From contig NC_054740.1 in assembly GCF_018143015.1 (NCBI RefSeq), positions 49,772,740 to 49,836,739 on the forward strand: DNA of 64,000 nucleotides, read 5' to 3'. The notes beneath the pieces are model-generated. The model searched no databases and was not told the origin of the DNA. It saw nothing but the letters and a program-made list of their open reading frames with translations. This stretch comes from Lytechinus variegatus. Taxonomy: Eukaryota > Echinodermata > Echinoidea > Temnopleuroida > Toxopneustidae. Numbering within the stretch: position 1 is the first letter of the stretch; each line of letters starts with the position of its first letter. The position numbers and the translations under genes were made by a program. This document shows positions 44,682 through 55,848 of the stretch, in pieces.

Positions 44682-45904
44682 CTGCAAGAAACCGAAAATA
44701 TGACAAACATCATGACCCCTGTTCACTAGATTAATGCTGGTGTTGTTGAACATGTTAACTTATTGGTGTTATAGTGAATGGCTGATTGGATTTATAATTT
44801 TTTACTGACAAGAAAGATACAGCTTCATCCTGTAAATCAGCTAGCTTATCATAACCACAAACACACTCCTGTAAAGATCTTGTTTAGACTACTTCAGGCA
44901 TTAATTTGAAGAAATTGTAATCATAAATCCTACCATCTTTGGTAGAGTTCACGTGGCTCGCGACAGTGAACGTCGCAAATCGAAATTTAAGCGAACAATG
45001 CTAGTTTATGTGTAAATTGCCCTCGTAATGGCGTCGGTGGGGCATAGAAATGTGCCAAGTCGGATTTGTATATACTTGTAGGCCAAGGCCATGAAAATGA
45101 TGATAGTGAATCACCCAGTCAAAAGGCCTGGCAAACATATGGCAATCAGTAAGTAAATTAGGCCTGGGCCAACACTATTGACTGTCATGAGACATGAGTG
45201 TAACAGTCTGCAGTCCAGACAGGTCTCTCCTTATTGCTACTTATTGAATTTGAGTACAAATATTAACTGATAACAAGTAGCCTATATTACATATACTTAG
45301 GCCTAGTCCCAACAATAAATAGGCCTACTTTTTTTTCGAAACTTAACGATTGTTTAAGTTTAACATAAAACATGTAAGTTAGGCCCTAAATTTAGGCCCT
45401 AGGCCTACCACATACTGTGAAACTAGCCTACACGTACATGAGTACAGACACCCGGTCAAGACCAGGCAAGACACACATGACACGACACAGTACAGTACAT
45501 TGTACACGCATTCGACATTGTTGGAGTCGATCACATTTTATAAGCTTAGGCCTACATTGTATGGTCATTGTCCATGGGATGCCCGTCCCGCCGTGTGCTA
45601 CCTCGAGCGAAGTTCGTGCAGGCTCCACTCTACTTCACTACCCTCCACCTACCGGTACTTTCGGGTAGGTGGAGACGGGAGTGTAGTGTAGCGGTAGTGA
45701 GACATGGAGCCTGCACGAACTTCGCTTGAGGTAGCCGTGTGCATGCAGGTATGCATACTCAATACTCGGTGAAAAACACTTCACTATTATAGAATTTCAT
45801 ACAATAATTATCTCCACAGTAATATACTACAATCAAATTCATTTATTAGGTGATCTGTCAATCGACAGATCAACTATTAATTTCGTAAGAATTTTCTTTT
45901 TTAT
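44682..45904. other. Non-coding DNA with a 137 bp palindrome
   Basis: The main feature is the palindrome at 45598-45734. At 45846 a smaller hairpin (AGGTGATCTGTCAATCGACAGATCA) precedes the R1 repeat and resembles its 5' hairpin, perhaps a partial tandem copy. Confidence 0.5.
45598..45734. mobile_element. 137 bp palindromic element with 7-8 bp duplication
   Basis: Arms of 29 bp start CTACCTCGAGCGAAGTTCGT and are complementary with one mismatch. CCGTGTG (or GCCGTGTG counting a shared G) flanks both sides. Inner blocks pair less well. Non-coding. Confidence 0.8.
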
Positions 45905-46900
45905 TATTAGGTGGTCTGTCATGAATATGACAGATCACCTATTATATTCGTCAGATTTTACTTTATTTATTTTTATTGCCAAATTTTGTTACCAGGTTAT
46001 CTCAAAATCGGGCCTGTCAAATTTCTTGATTTTCATGTCATGTATGGATATTATTGTGGAATCGCGAAACAAAACTTTTCAAGGTCATCAAATCCTGATG
46101 ACGTCATCTAGGCGCCATTTTGTAAAATTAAATTATTGATCATATCGCAACTAATCATCATAAATCATTCATATTTGCATGATATCAAGTTCAGATGACA
46201 GGTCATCAGGACATGTCAACAGAGGTCATGCAAAGGTCACGACGCGCACGTACGCGCGCGTCAAAATTTTAAAATTCCCCAAATCAATCGTGGTCAAATT
46301 TGGGTACGTTTCAGGCCATTTTGAGCATGTCAAAAATTTGCGCGCGCACAGGTATGCGTGCGCGTTTTTGCTCCTACCATCGGTATGCATCTTCGAGTCG
46401 TCATTTATTTTATGTCTGTTCACTGTCCATGATCTTCTGATTAATTTGATACCTCATTCAGCCTCTTACGACCAATAATACGCAAATGCGCGTCAATTCA
46501 AATGTGCATTACACGCGCGTGCAAACTCGCAAAACAAGTCAAAAGTGGGCAAAAATATGCCTATATAAAATTCACTGTAGCTCTTCAAGGAGTCCGTTGA
46601 CCCCCAATTTTTTTTCCTATTCGAATAGAGTGTGAATTGGAGATATGATTTTATGCCACATTTGACCCTTAAAAACATCGTGACGTCATCAACATGGCGT
46701 CGGAACTAAAAATGAGTGTTTTCTGTTTCATGATGTCACAACACTCATGTAAATTGATTCTAATTACGTAAATATTGGTCTTTTCTCGCCAAATTTTAAA
46801 TACGTTTTACCTTAGAATGTACCCTTTAGACAATATGTCCATTGTTTCATTTTAAAACTTGTACTATTCTCAAAACTCGAATTTGTACTAGGTTTGTCAT
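45905..46900 (+). repeat. Interspersed repeat R1, copy 1 (uninterrupted)
   Basis: This begins with a 32 bp hairpin (AGGTGGTCTGTCAT...ATGACAGATCACCT), continues GTTACCAGGTTATCTCAAAA, has two TGACGTCA palindromes (about 46098 and 46681) and alternating GC stretches such as CGCGCACGTACGCGCGCG near 46244. It is homologous along its length to the split copies at 47062-47131 + 53250-53906 and 55290-55848 + 61558-61870. No protein is supported; a 99-residue frame shared by copies 1 and 2 is not kept in copy 3. Confidence 0.85.
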
Positions 46901-46973
46901 CATGACATTTTTCTACTTGCAACAATTTACATTGACAATATGTTTCCTGTTTTGCGCTCCCTGTCTGTCCGGA

Positions 46974-47057
46974 AGATTGTGGTCGACTGGATAACGCACC
47001 TGCCTGGTAACGCTAGGGTCGGTGGTTCAAACCTCGCTTGACTCTCTTTTTTTTTTT
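46974..47057 (+). repeat. tRNA-like SINE head with Pol III terminator
   Basis: An A-box-like TGGTCGACTGG (46980-46990) and a B box GGTTCAAACC (47024-47033) have tRNA spacing, followed by an 11 T run (47047-47057). The cloverleaf is not complete, so this is a tRNA-derived SINE rather than a functional tRNA gene. Confidence 0.6.
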
Positions 47058-47061
47058 CCTT

Positions 47062-47131
47062 TATTATTAGGTGGTCTGTCATGAATATGACAGATCACCT
47101 ATTATATTCATCAGATTTTACTTTATTTATT
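47062..47131 (+). repeat. Repeat R1, copy 2, left part
   Basis: The 5' hairpin and the following bases up to TTTATT match copy 1. The match stops at 47131, where the DIRS-like element begins, and resumes at 53250. Confidence 0.85.
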
Positions 47132-47148
47132 ATTTACTACACTGCGCT

Positions 47149-47319
47149 ATACTTACCTATACCATCTCATCAAATTGCTATTCGTTACCCTGACTCGAAT
47201 AGCCACCGGTAAAAAACTCCCCGAAAGAGGCTAACTGCAATCAGGTAGCCTGGGAAACCCGTCACGGGACGAGACCCATAAAGCCCCCTCGCCACATATA
47301 AGCCTCCTCTTTCGTTACC
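47149..47319 (+). repeat. DIRS left inverted terminal repeat
   Basis: From ATACTTACCTATACCATCTC to CCTCCTCTTTCGTT it is complementary to 53037-53209. Internal short inverted segments (GGCTAACTGCAATC, GGGAAACCCGTCACGGG) are also present. Confidence 0.85.
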
Positions 47320-47380
47320 GCGACGTCGTTGAGTACACTCGAAACGTTTAGCCACCGCGCAATTTTTTTTATGAATCACG

Positions 47381-47479
47381 ATGTCTGAAGAAATTACTGA
47401 AATAAACATTATTAATTCCCAAACCTCCCCCAACCCAAAAGATCTCAATAAAAAGGGGAGATCAACTCGGTCAAGATAA
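47381..47479 (+). CDS. DIRS-like gag, N-terminal fragment
   Basis: ATG at 47381 opens 32 codons (MSEEITEINIINSQTSPNPK, then basic) up to TAA. It lies just inside the left terminal repeat, where gag of DIRS elements starts. The frame is broken before the foldback insertion at 47534. Confidence 0.5.
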   Translation: MSEEITEINIINSQTSPNPKDLNKKGRSTRSR

Positions 47480-47533
47480 AACCGAGGGCCATTATCTCGG
47501 TCAAGACAAAGTCAAGAAATAATAACAGCACGA

Positions 47534-48596
47534 TATGGAAGCTTAAAAGTGCCACCGAGATGTTGAGATAATTATCTCGGGAAGTCGACATCTTGATAGC
47601 AAAAGATAAGATGACGAGATCCTGGATCTCATCATGTCGACATCTTTTAGAAGAGATGATGAGATGACAAGATCCCGGATCTCATCATGTCAACATCTTT
47701 TCGAAGAGATGTTGAGATGGCAAGATCCCGGATCTCATCATGTTGACATCTTTTAGAAGAGATGATGATATGACAAGATCCTGGATCTCATCATGTTGAC
47801 ATCTTTTGGAAGAGATGATGAGATGACAAGATCCTGGATCTCATCATGTTGACATCTTTTGGTAGAGATGATATGACAAGATCCTGGATCTCATCATGTT
47901 GACATCTTGTAGAAGAGATGATGAGATGACAAGATCCTGGATCTCATCATGTTGACATCTTTTGGAAGAGATGATGAGATGACAAGATCCTGGATCTCAT
48001 CATGTTGACATCTTGTAGAAGAGATGATGAGATGATCTTGTCATCTCAACATCTCTTCTAAAGATGTTGACATGATGAGATCCAGGATCTTGTCATCTCA
48101 ACATCTCTTCTAAAGATGTTGACATGATGAGATCCAGGATCTTGTCATCTCATCATCTCTTCTACAAGATGTCAACATGATGAGATCCAGGATCTTGTCA
48201 TCTCATCATCTCTTCTACAAGATGTCAACATGATGAGATCCGGGATCTTGTCATCTCATCATCTCTTCCAAAAGATGTCAACATGATGAGATCCAGGATC
48301 TTGTCATCTCATCATCTCTTCCAAAAGATGTCAACATGATGAGATCCAGGATCTTGTCATCTCATCATCTCTTCTAAAAGATGTCAACATGATGAGATCC
48401 GGGATCTTGTCATCTCAACATCTCTTCGAAAAGATGTTGACATGATGAGATCCGGGATCTTGTCATCTCATCATCTCTTCTAAAAGATGTCGACATGATG
48501 AGATCCAGGATCTCGTCATCTTATCTTTTGCTATCAAGATGTCGACTTCCCGAGATAATTATCTCAACATCTCGGTGGCACTTTTAAGCTTCCATA
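47534..48596. mobile_element. Giant foldback element, copy 2 (TATGGAAGCTT family)
   Basis: The same ends as 40759-41778 (TATGGAAGCTTAAAAGTGCC and complement) enclose 53 bp units (GATCCTGGATCTCATCATGT... type), about seven to eight in each direction meeting near 48035. A perfect 6 bp duplication GCACGA flanks it (47528-47533, 48597-48602). It lies in the gag region of the DIRS-like element, hence is younger than that insertion. Confidence 0.9.
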
Positions 48597-48597
48597 G

Positions 48598-48972
48598 CAC
48601 GATGATAAGGCGGCCAAGATAAAGCCGAAGAATAAGAAGTCTAACACCTATAACCCGGCCAAGACAACGCCGGCTAATGACACTACACAATCAGACACCC
48701 AGCCCCTTAGGCGGGATGTAGACAAGGGTACGGATAAATCGGAAGAGGCTGTTTACACTCCTTCCGATCGGGGTAGCTCCTCATCAAAGAGTAGGGCGGG
48801 CAAGAAGAACCCTCGCGATGACCACTCGTGTTCTAATGACAATCAGGCTCGAGTTAACGACCCACTACAACCCCTATATTTTATAAGAAGCTTCGACTGG
48901 CCCGGGATTGTGACCGGTCAGTCCATTCATTGCCAGACCCCGCCGAGACGGGTCATCATCCGTTATCTATAG
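48598..48972 (+). CDS. DIRS-like gag, middle fragment
   Basis: A 124-codon open frame runs straight from the foldback element's right junction to TAG. It is Lys/Asp/Ser-rich (KPKNKKSNTYNPAKTT, VYTPSDRGSSSSKSRAGKKN) with low complexity, as in the linker region of DIRS gag proteins. No catalytic motif is present. Confidence 0.5.
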   Translation, partial: HDDKAAKIKPKNKKSNTYNPAKTTPANDTTQSDTQPLRRDVDKGTDKSEEAVYTPSDRGSSSSKSRAGKKNPRDDHSCSNDNQARVNDPLQPLYFIRSFDWPGIVTGQSIHCQTPPRRVIIRYL

Positions 48973-49755
48973 TACAGTCCACCAGGTTGGTGTATCATCG
49001 TACTTGTAGAATTGTGCAGGAGTTCATACAGTGCTGTGGATTTAAGATCTATTCTACGTACATGCGGTTTAAAATAATAATAATAATAATAAAGAGGAAT
49101 TATTAACAATTTTAGTAGTTGGATCTTGGAAGCCTTGCAGGCGATCCTCCCCCATCGGGTGCTGCAATCGACCCATCCCTACCCCGAGCCGCCCGAGACA
49201 ATGGGCTAATGAAAACTCGACTCATTCTAGACCATAATTCAATGCTCTAGACGTAGAGAGAGAGGCCTAGATCGCCTCATACAGATCGCGGAGTTGGGGC
49301 TAATGATAACTCGCCTCGTACTAGCCGTAGATAAAAGGAGTTTTCCATCGTGGGAGAATCTGATTCGGAATTCAATTACCACCGACCCAATTCATTAAAG
49401 GAGATTGGGGGCGATTCCCCCCCCCCCCATCAAATTCTTATAGCAGCTCCTTGCATTCCCTGAAAGCTGCCCAGCAAATGGGATTCGATCGAAGAGATTC
49501 ACCATTAGGGGTACGAGAGAGTTCTGACATACTCAAACGCGATACTCCGACTAGTGGGAACATGCATTCTAAATACTGCCCTCATCTTCGGGCCAAAAAC
49601 AGTATACCAGTAGCGTATACGTAGGGAAAATAATGAGTGAGAGAGAAGTCAATCTTCCGCCTGAACTCGTCCGTCTGCGATCAAGATGGACGCTCCGTAT
49701 ATAGATCCTGCTTTCGGGACGTCCGCTCCCAGATAAGCGACACTCTCGGCTTATA
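48973..49755. other. DIRS internal region, no clear frame
   Basis: No coding of clear identity is seen. A (TAA)n stretch lies at 49075-49094 and a C-run at 49418-49427. Confidence 0.4.
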
Positions 49756-49992
49756 CCCATCAGTAAAGAAGTCTCGAACTATTATCGGTTTGCCGCTCAA
49801 GACTTTGAGGATTTTTTGTGCATCCCTTCGGCCCCGGACGTTGCCTTCCGTGTCGGGGATGCGGGAGCGAGGAAGACTAGATCGGGCCGTAACCCTCGCC
49901 GCGGCACTGGTTACCACTCAGCCGACTATCAGCTTACAGTTGCAGCACTGGACGTGGCCGCCCGGAGCGGTATGGTTTTCGCGATGTACTAG
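49756..49992 (+). CDS. DIRS-like gag, capsid-like fragment
   Basis: A 78-codon frame contains SNYYRFAAQDFEDFLCIPSA, then ADYQLTVAALDVAARSGMVF and a stop. The order (a Tyr-rich start, an acidic segment, then a helix with L-D-x-A-A-R-x-G) is typical of DIRS gag-like proteins, based on memory. The frame starts and ends with stops, so the copy is decayed. Later, about 50230-50400, a Ser/Pro-rich frame (KDLFHGHFQEVLDKSFSAST) follows the gag pattern. Confidence 0.5.
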   Translation, partial: PISKEVSNYYRFAAQDFEDFLCIPSAPDVAFRVGDAGARKTRSGRNPRRGTGYHSADYQLTVAALDVAARSGMVFAMY

Positions 49993-52227
49993 GGGTATCT
50001 GATATCCGCTCGTAGTGAGGCTGAGCGGCTTGGACTGAGTCTCTACCAATGACAAGAACTTATTGCTAGAGTCAAAAAATCTCTGATCTCCAGTATGAGC
50101 AAGCAGCAATCAACACTGCTATGCACAAGGGCAAGGAGGGCTAAAGACTAGATGCTCTCAAGATGATTGAGAAAGGGGCAGCTACTGAGCTGGACTTCTC
50201 ATTCTCAATAAGCTTCCTTGCGAAGGTAAGGACTTGTTTCATGGACACTTTCAAGAAGTATTGGACAAGTCTTTTTCAGCCAGCACCACAGCTGACAAGA
50301 CATTTTTTAAGCTCTCCTCGAGTAGACCTAGTCCGCCAGGCCCTAGTCCAGGGCCAGGCCCAGACCAGAGACCTCCATACGCTAGCTCTAGCTCCATACC
50401 CTAGACCTATAATGAACATAAGGGGTCATCCCCCTCTTCCCTCGCTCTGGTAGCGACGCCAGGAATGAAAGGGGCCGCTGGGAAAGTCATAGGAATCCTC
50501 ATGGTGGGGGACGGGGCCGCCAGGCGTTCTTTCAATGCACCAAATTCAGGGCCCCCACTCATAACCGGGACTTATGACAATCTAACACTAACCCTTCCCC
50601 ACAAGCAGTAGGGAGAAGACTATTACTTTGCTTTTCATTATTTGAAATCTGTTCCAAGTCCACAGCAATGTGTAATATTGAGGTGTTCATGTGCTATTAA
50701 AAAAATAAACAACCCTTTCATATCAGAAGAACATAGAAAGGAGGAAATAGTGGTGATGGATGAGGTTGTCAAAATCATACCAGGCCAATCATACAGGCAT
50801 AATGGTAAAACTTGCCAAACTTGGGTTACTTACAAAGTTGCGTTCACTTGTATAGAATGTAGCCTAGTAATATTCTTGATAATTTTGTGGCATCTGAGGT
50901 ATATATCTACACTATTTTTGGCTTATAAGGCAATGACAGAAGTAACTTGTAGATGTGGTTTATGGAGTGATCTTTGGATGCTCAGACAGTCTTGAGATCT
51001 CAAACCAAGGCCTGAGGGTGGTGAACCCTTAAGAATTGCTGCTATTGTCCATCAGTTTCTACCACACTTACCACAATGATATCAGCTTCTCCTTGGAAAT
51101 ATTTATAACATAAATCTACTGTGTGTTCCAATGATAAAGATTCCCATACAATCCCAGAGTTCTCAATCAGGGATTGTGATTAAGATAATATTTTAATGTT
51201 CGTAATAGAAATCTGAGTTTAGAAATATTCCAAAATTCTTTTTACCAAATTTATTGTGAGCCCGGCAGCCACTGTGCAGCTCCAGACCGATGAGGCTCTA
51301 TACTCTAAATGTTGAACGCCGAACAGGGTGGTAGCAAATACCCCCCCACACCTGTTTGTGAGAAGTACATTCTACCAACTGATCCAACTGACTGGTTCTG
51401 AAAGTGTACAAGGGGTGGTCAATTTTTTTGCCTACATCAAATTGAAGGCCAATATGGTATCTCATATATTTTGCCTGCAGCTTTCATTAGGAATTGGTTA
51501 ATGATAATAAATCAGTTCTTGTTTAGCACATATCACATTATGTCCAAAGACCTGGATATTATTACCTTGGGTTTTCGAGGAATAAAGTCCTGCCAGGTAC
51601 CCATTCATCTCTCTTGGATTGAGTGCTGCGCAATGTGGATTAAAAAAAAAAAATGAATAAATAAATAAAATTTTGCTGAAGGTAATTATGCCATGACTGG
51701 GATACGAGCCCACGACCCTCTGTTACAAAGTTGGAAGACTAATCCACAGGGCCACAACGCTCCACATCATCTGTACGATATTCATTACTCTGCAAATGTC
51801 ATTGGTTTGATCATGAAGCCCTCGTATGATATCAAAAAGTCGCTATGGACCTTGCAGCAATCCAACAACTATCAAAAGGGTTGAGCAAGTGCTGTGTAAA
51901 GAGGTTTCCATCCAAAATAACTATTTGAAAAGGATAGAAAAGACAATTCTAGATTTGTTGGGGATTCCACCAGAAAGGTTATATCTTATGATATGACAGG
52001 TTTGTTCTCAAACCAGGGCCCTGTCTTACAAAGAGTTACGATTGATCCAATCAATCGTCCAATTAATCGTAACTATATTGAAATCCATCAGTGTCATGAA
52101 ATTTTTTCTACAGGTAATTTGCATAATGTCATTTGTAAACAAGAGAAGCTCACTGAAATTTTAAGAAAACAATGAATGCATGAATATACATCATAATTAG
52201 AACACTCATGATTCTAGACTCCAGAGA
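49993..52227. other. DIRS internal region with a SINE and no recognisable reverse transcriptase
   Basis: Gag-like remnants extend to about 50570 (ending in an Arg/Gly-rich stretch GGGRGRQAFFQC). Between there and 52227 no RT or RNase H motif was found. A minus-strand SINE sits at 51560-51770. The RT gene has either been deleted or has decayed beyond recognition. Confidence 0.45.
51560..51770 (-). repeat. tRNA-derived SINE
   Basis: On the minus strand GTGGCCCTGTGGATTAGTC (A-box-like) and GGTCGTGGGCTCGTATCCC (B-box-like) have tRNA-promoter spacing. They are followed by a body with an A/T-rich run. The pattern is common in echinoderm SINEs. Confidence 0.6.
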
Positions 52228-52720
52228 TACTTCAGATGGTGTGGCAGTTTACAAATTGATCCAATTTCTGCCTCTTTAAGTCAGATAGCAGATTTATTTC
52301 CTTTATTATTTGACAAAGATTTATCAGTCTCTTTTATAAGGGTTACTGGTCGGCCATAGCAGCCATTCATTCAGGCTTCTATAATAGGGAAACTACCTCA
52401 ATTCAGCTGTCCTTACCAGACTAACAAGATCCTTCTTCTTAACAGATTCCTCCCAGCCCTGTTAATCCAATTACAATTTCTCGAAGGTTAGTGCAGGGGA
52501 TCAGGTCAGATGGAGAAAATGCCATTTTATCAGGATCCTTTAGAGCCCACGATTCACGGGGCATAGCAGCATCTTGGGCGCTTTTCAGGGTACCTCTTTG
52601 GAGGAGATCCTCCAGGCATCCTATTGGACCTATTCAATACCTTTGTATCTTATTACTTATTTGACACAGGTTTTGCCTTGGCGGTTCTTGTCTTGTCCTA
52701 ATTTTTCCTAGGCTATTTCC
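52228..52720 (+). CDS. DIRS tyrosine recombinase remnant
   Basis: The frame begins YFRWCGSLQIDPISASLSQI, matching the N-terminal helical domain of DIRS recombinases (W-C-x-x-x-x-I-D-P). A TAG interrupts it near 52358. Further on, in shifted frames, RSDGENAILSGSFRAHDSRG holds the conserved Arg and the H-D-x-R catalytic block, and EEILQASYWTYS with a following Tyr fits the region of the catalytic nucleophile. Recombinases of this family join the circular cDNA to the target without making duplications. At least three frame breaks are visible. Confidence 0.7.
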
Positions 52721-52897
52721 AGTTGATATATTTCATTAACGTGGTTGATGATTCTTATCCCTTTATTACAAGAGTAGCTTTTCCAGTTGGGAGACTACTC
52801 AATTTTATAGTAAATCAGTTTCTTTATCATTGTTATGCTTACTTGTCTGGAAAGGGTCTCGTTTCTGCCCCTCCTCCAGTTTTTCCGTGCTATTCTA

Positions 52898-52996
52898 GCA
52901 ATTTGATGAGATGGTATAGGTAAGTATAGCGCAGTGTAGTAAATCAGAATGCTCAGTAGTGAGCATATTATTTACTAACAAGCTATACTTACCTAT
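52898..52996 (+). repeat. DIRS internal complementary region
   Basis: The first half (AGCAATTTGATGAGATGGTA...GTAGTAAAT) is complementary to the element's left end, and the second half (CAGAATGCTCAGTAGTGAGC...CTATA) to its right end. The junction falls at 52944/52945. This join of both ends is a DIRS-only feature used in cDNA circularisation. Confidence 0.9.
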
Positions 52997-53036
52997 AGCT
53001 CCCCACCCGTCCTCCCCAGCAGACCTCGCCCCTCCT

Positions 53037-53209
53037 TGGCAACGAAAGAGGAGGCTTATATGTGGCGAGGGGGTTTTATGGGTCTCGTCCCGTGACGGGT
53101 TTCCCAGGCTACCTGATTGCAGTTAGCCTCTTTCGGGGAGTTTTTTACCGGTGGCTATTCGAGTCAGGGTAACGAATAGCAATTTGATGAGATGGTATAG
53201 GTAAGTATA
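53037..53209 (+). repeat. DIRS right inverted terminal repeat
   Basis: From GGCAACGAAAGAGGAGGC to GGTAAGTATAG it is the complement of the left repeat at 47149-47319. It continues into a different outer end (CTTGTTAGTAAATAATATGC...CATTCTG) that ends the element at 53249. Confidence 0.9.
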
Positions 53210-53249
53210 GCTTGTTAGTAAATAATATGCTCACTACTGAGCATTCTGT

Positions 53250-53906
53250 TTATTGCCAAATTTTGTTACCAGGTTATCTCAAAATCGGGCCTGTCAAATT
53301 TCTTGATTTTCATGTCATGTATGGATATTATTGTGGAATCGCGAAACGAAACTTTTCAAGGTCATCAAATCGTGATGACGTCATCTAGGCGCCATTTTGT
53401 AAAATTAAATTATTGATCATATCATCGCAACTAATCATCATAAATCATTCATATTTGCATGATATCAAGTTCAGATGACAGGTCATCAGGACATGTCAAC
53501 AGAGGTCATGCAAAGGTCACGACGCGCACGTACACGCGCGTCAAAATTTTAAAATTTCCCAAATCAATCGCGGTCAAATTTGGGTCCGTTTCAGGCCATT
53601 TTGAGTATGTCAAAAATTTGCGCGCGCACAGGTATGCGTGCGCGTTTTTGCTCCTACCATCGGTATGCATCTTCGAGTCGTCATTTATTTTATGTCTGTT
53701 CACTGTCCATGATCTTCTGATTAATTTGATACCTCATTCAGCCTCTTACGACCAATAATACGCAAATGCGCGTCAATTCAAATGTGCATTACACGCGCGT
53801 GCAAACTCGCAAAACAAGTCAAAAGTGGGCAAAAATATGCCTATATAAAATTCACTGTAGCTCTTCAAGGAGTCCGTTGACCCCCAATTTTTCCTCAGTC
53901 TTCGAT
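53250..53906 (+). repeat. Repeat R1, copy 2, right part
   Basis: Sequence identity with copy 1 resumes at TTTATTGCCAAATTTTG and runs to the CCCCCAATTTTT block, after which the copies diverge. A TGACGTCA palindrome is kept near 53374. Confidence 0.85.
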
Positions 53907-55289
53907 ATAGTAAATATCTCATTTGGAGATTGCGTAAATACCACAAAATTATGTTAGAAATAAAAATTACACATTTTCGCAAAATACGTCAACGTATTTA
54001 TGCATATTTGACCGTATCTTTTTTATTAGTGATCTGTTTTCTCTCAAATTTTGATATGATGTAGTCAAAACAATTCTCTACAAATAACCTGGGAATAATT
54101 TTCACTTTCGACCGCAGCATCAATGTTTTGTGACCTGTTTAAGTTTTTGCAAAATTTTTCTGGGCCTAATTTTTGAAAAAATTTTGGAGAAAATGTTTTA
54201 TTAATAAATTTTACGGTCTTCCTGTAAGTTTCAAGCCCACTGGTTTTGCGCTTTTTCATGTACGACATTTTTCGTATTTTTTCCGGAACTTTTTAACTGA
54301 GAGGTAATTTTAACATTGTAAAAGACCATTTATGTATTTTCTGAGTAAACGCTACAATATTGAAACGCTATTTGGTGGAAAAATTAATTCCAGACATTTT
54401 GTGTAAATTCCCGGATTTTTTTGTTGTGGTCATTTCTATTGAATATGATGTATAACAAATTTGCAGGTACCTTATATGAAATTTAAAAATTGTGCAATTT
54501 CGTTAATTTTGCGGGAAAATTGCGTGTATTTTAATCTTTTACCTTACCTTTTTTCACTAAAAATCATGACGAAAGAACTTTCAAGTAAATTTCAGTCATA
54601 CTCAATTAATCAATGGATATTGAAAATTCTTGACGGAAAAAATGTGAAATTTTTTCGAAATTTGAAGAAATTGTGCAAACTTTTACAACAAAATTCTACG
54701 TCATTCTTTCATAGAAAACATCGCTGATCAGTTTTTAAGTGAATGCTGGGAAACTGAAGCATTGTGATCAGAAATTTTTAATTAAAATTATTGAAATTTA
54801 GAAGAAATTTTGAACAAAAGTATTAAATATATTTTAATTTTAAAAAAGTATCACCTATGAATTTTCATGTATTCTGTGAAATTTATACCCACTGAAATTG
54901 TAAAAATTCTTGCTTGACATCTTAAAAAAAGTGCTAACAGTACAAAGGGTATTTAAAAAGATTTTGCACAGAAAAAACCATAAAACTGTCGATTGAAAAT
55001 TAGCTGCTGTGGAAATTAAGGCGCCATTCATTGCGCAATTTTAGAATGTCAATTTTGGTAAAAATCGTCTGAAATTTTTGAGGAGTTTTTAAGGTGTTTT
55101 ACGTGATCCAAACTTCATTTCATATTTACCGTATTGTATTATCACCACCATCATTATAATCATCACGATTGTCATCACCACATTAATAATCACATATAGG
55201 AATGGTCAAAATTTAGTCGTATGATGACTTTGATCAAGATTATCAATCATATCCAAGTAATTCATTTCATACAACATTAGCCGACACTG
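53907..55289. other. AT-rich non-coding DNA
   Basis: Very AT-rich sequence with many short A/T runs. No exon, element ends or duplication were found. Confidence 0.45.
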
Positions 55290-55848
55290 AATGAAAATTC
55301 ATGACAGAACACCTAATTCGTCCTCATGACGAATTAAAATCTAGTTTATTTATTTCTTAATTTTTATTTTTCCACCCTTTTCTTGTTACCATAAAATCTC
55401 CAAATCTACATCATCAATTATCTTCAAACTATCATCAGATATGGGGACTTATCATGTCATGTGTATGAAACAGGTTCAAGGTCAAAAGGTCATCATGACG
55501 TCATCTAGACGCCATTTTGTAAAATCACATAATCAATCATATCTTCATTATCAATTGTCAAAAATTAATCATATTTACATCACATTAACTTCAGGTCAAA
55601 GGTCAATCGCCCATGTCATCAAAGGTTATGTAAAGGTCATGACGTGCGCGTACGCGCGCGTCAAAATTTTAAAATGCTCAAAATCACTTTTTGACCAAAA
55701 CAGAGTATGAACCAGGTCATTTTAAGCGTTTCAAAAATTTGCGCGCGCGCAAGGTTACGCGCGCGTTCCTGCGCGTAACGGCACTATAAAACATAGGATC
55801 GCCATTTTTTTTATATCAATGCACCAATAATATACTTCTTAACAATTT
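55290..55848 (+). repeat. Repeat R1, copy 3, left part
   Basis: A diverged copy of R1: it has half of the 5' hairpin, CATGACGTCATCTAGACGCCA at 55496 and GCGCGTACGCGCGCGTC near 55647. It is interrupted at 55848 by the 5.7 kb element and resumes at 61558. Confidence 0.75.

Larger units (their letters stand above)
47132..53249 (+). mobile_element. DIRS-like tyrosine-recombinase retrotransposon
   Basis: The structure is diagnostic. Inverted terminal repeats lie at about 47149-47319 and 53037-53209. An internal complementary region at 52898-52996 is a head-to-tail join of the complements of the two outer ends. Flanking bases join to give exactly the sequence of uninterrupted repeat R1 with no target duplication, as expected from recombinase integration. 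Coding remnants include gag-like frames and a tyrosine recombinase (52228 onward). The reverse transcriptase region is not recognisable, so the copy is dead. A foldback element (47534-48596) and a SINE are nested in it. Confidence 0.85.

Noticed and set aside
46179-46478. A 99-residue frame conserved between two repeat copies (also 53459-53758)
   Set aside because: The copies are nearly identical DNA, and the third copy lacks the frame, so there is no evidence of selection.
46974-47042. Functional tRNA gene
   Set aside because: A and B boxes exist but no complete cloverleaf can be folded and the sequence lies in a repeat; a SINE is more likely.
40759-48596. CRISPR-like arrays in the foldback elements
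   Set aside because: Units are directly adjacent without unique spacers, reverse direction at the centre, and lie in an animal genome between transposon ends.
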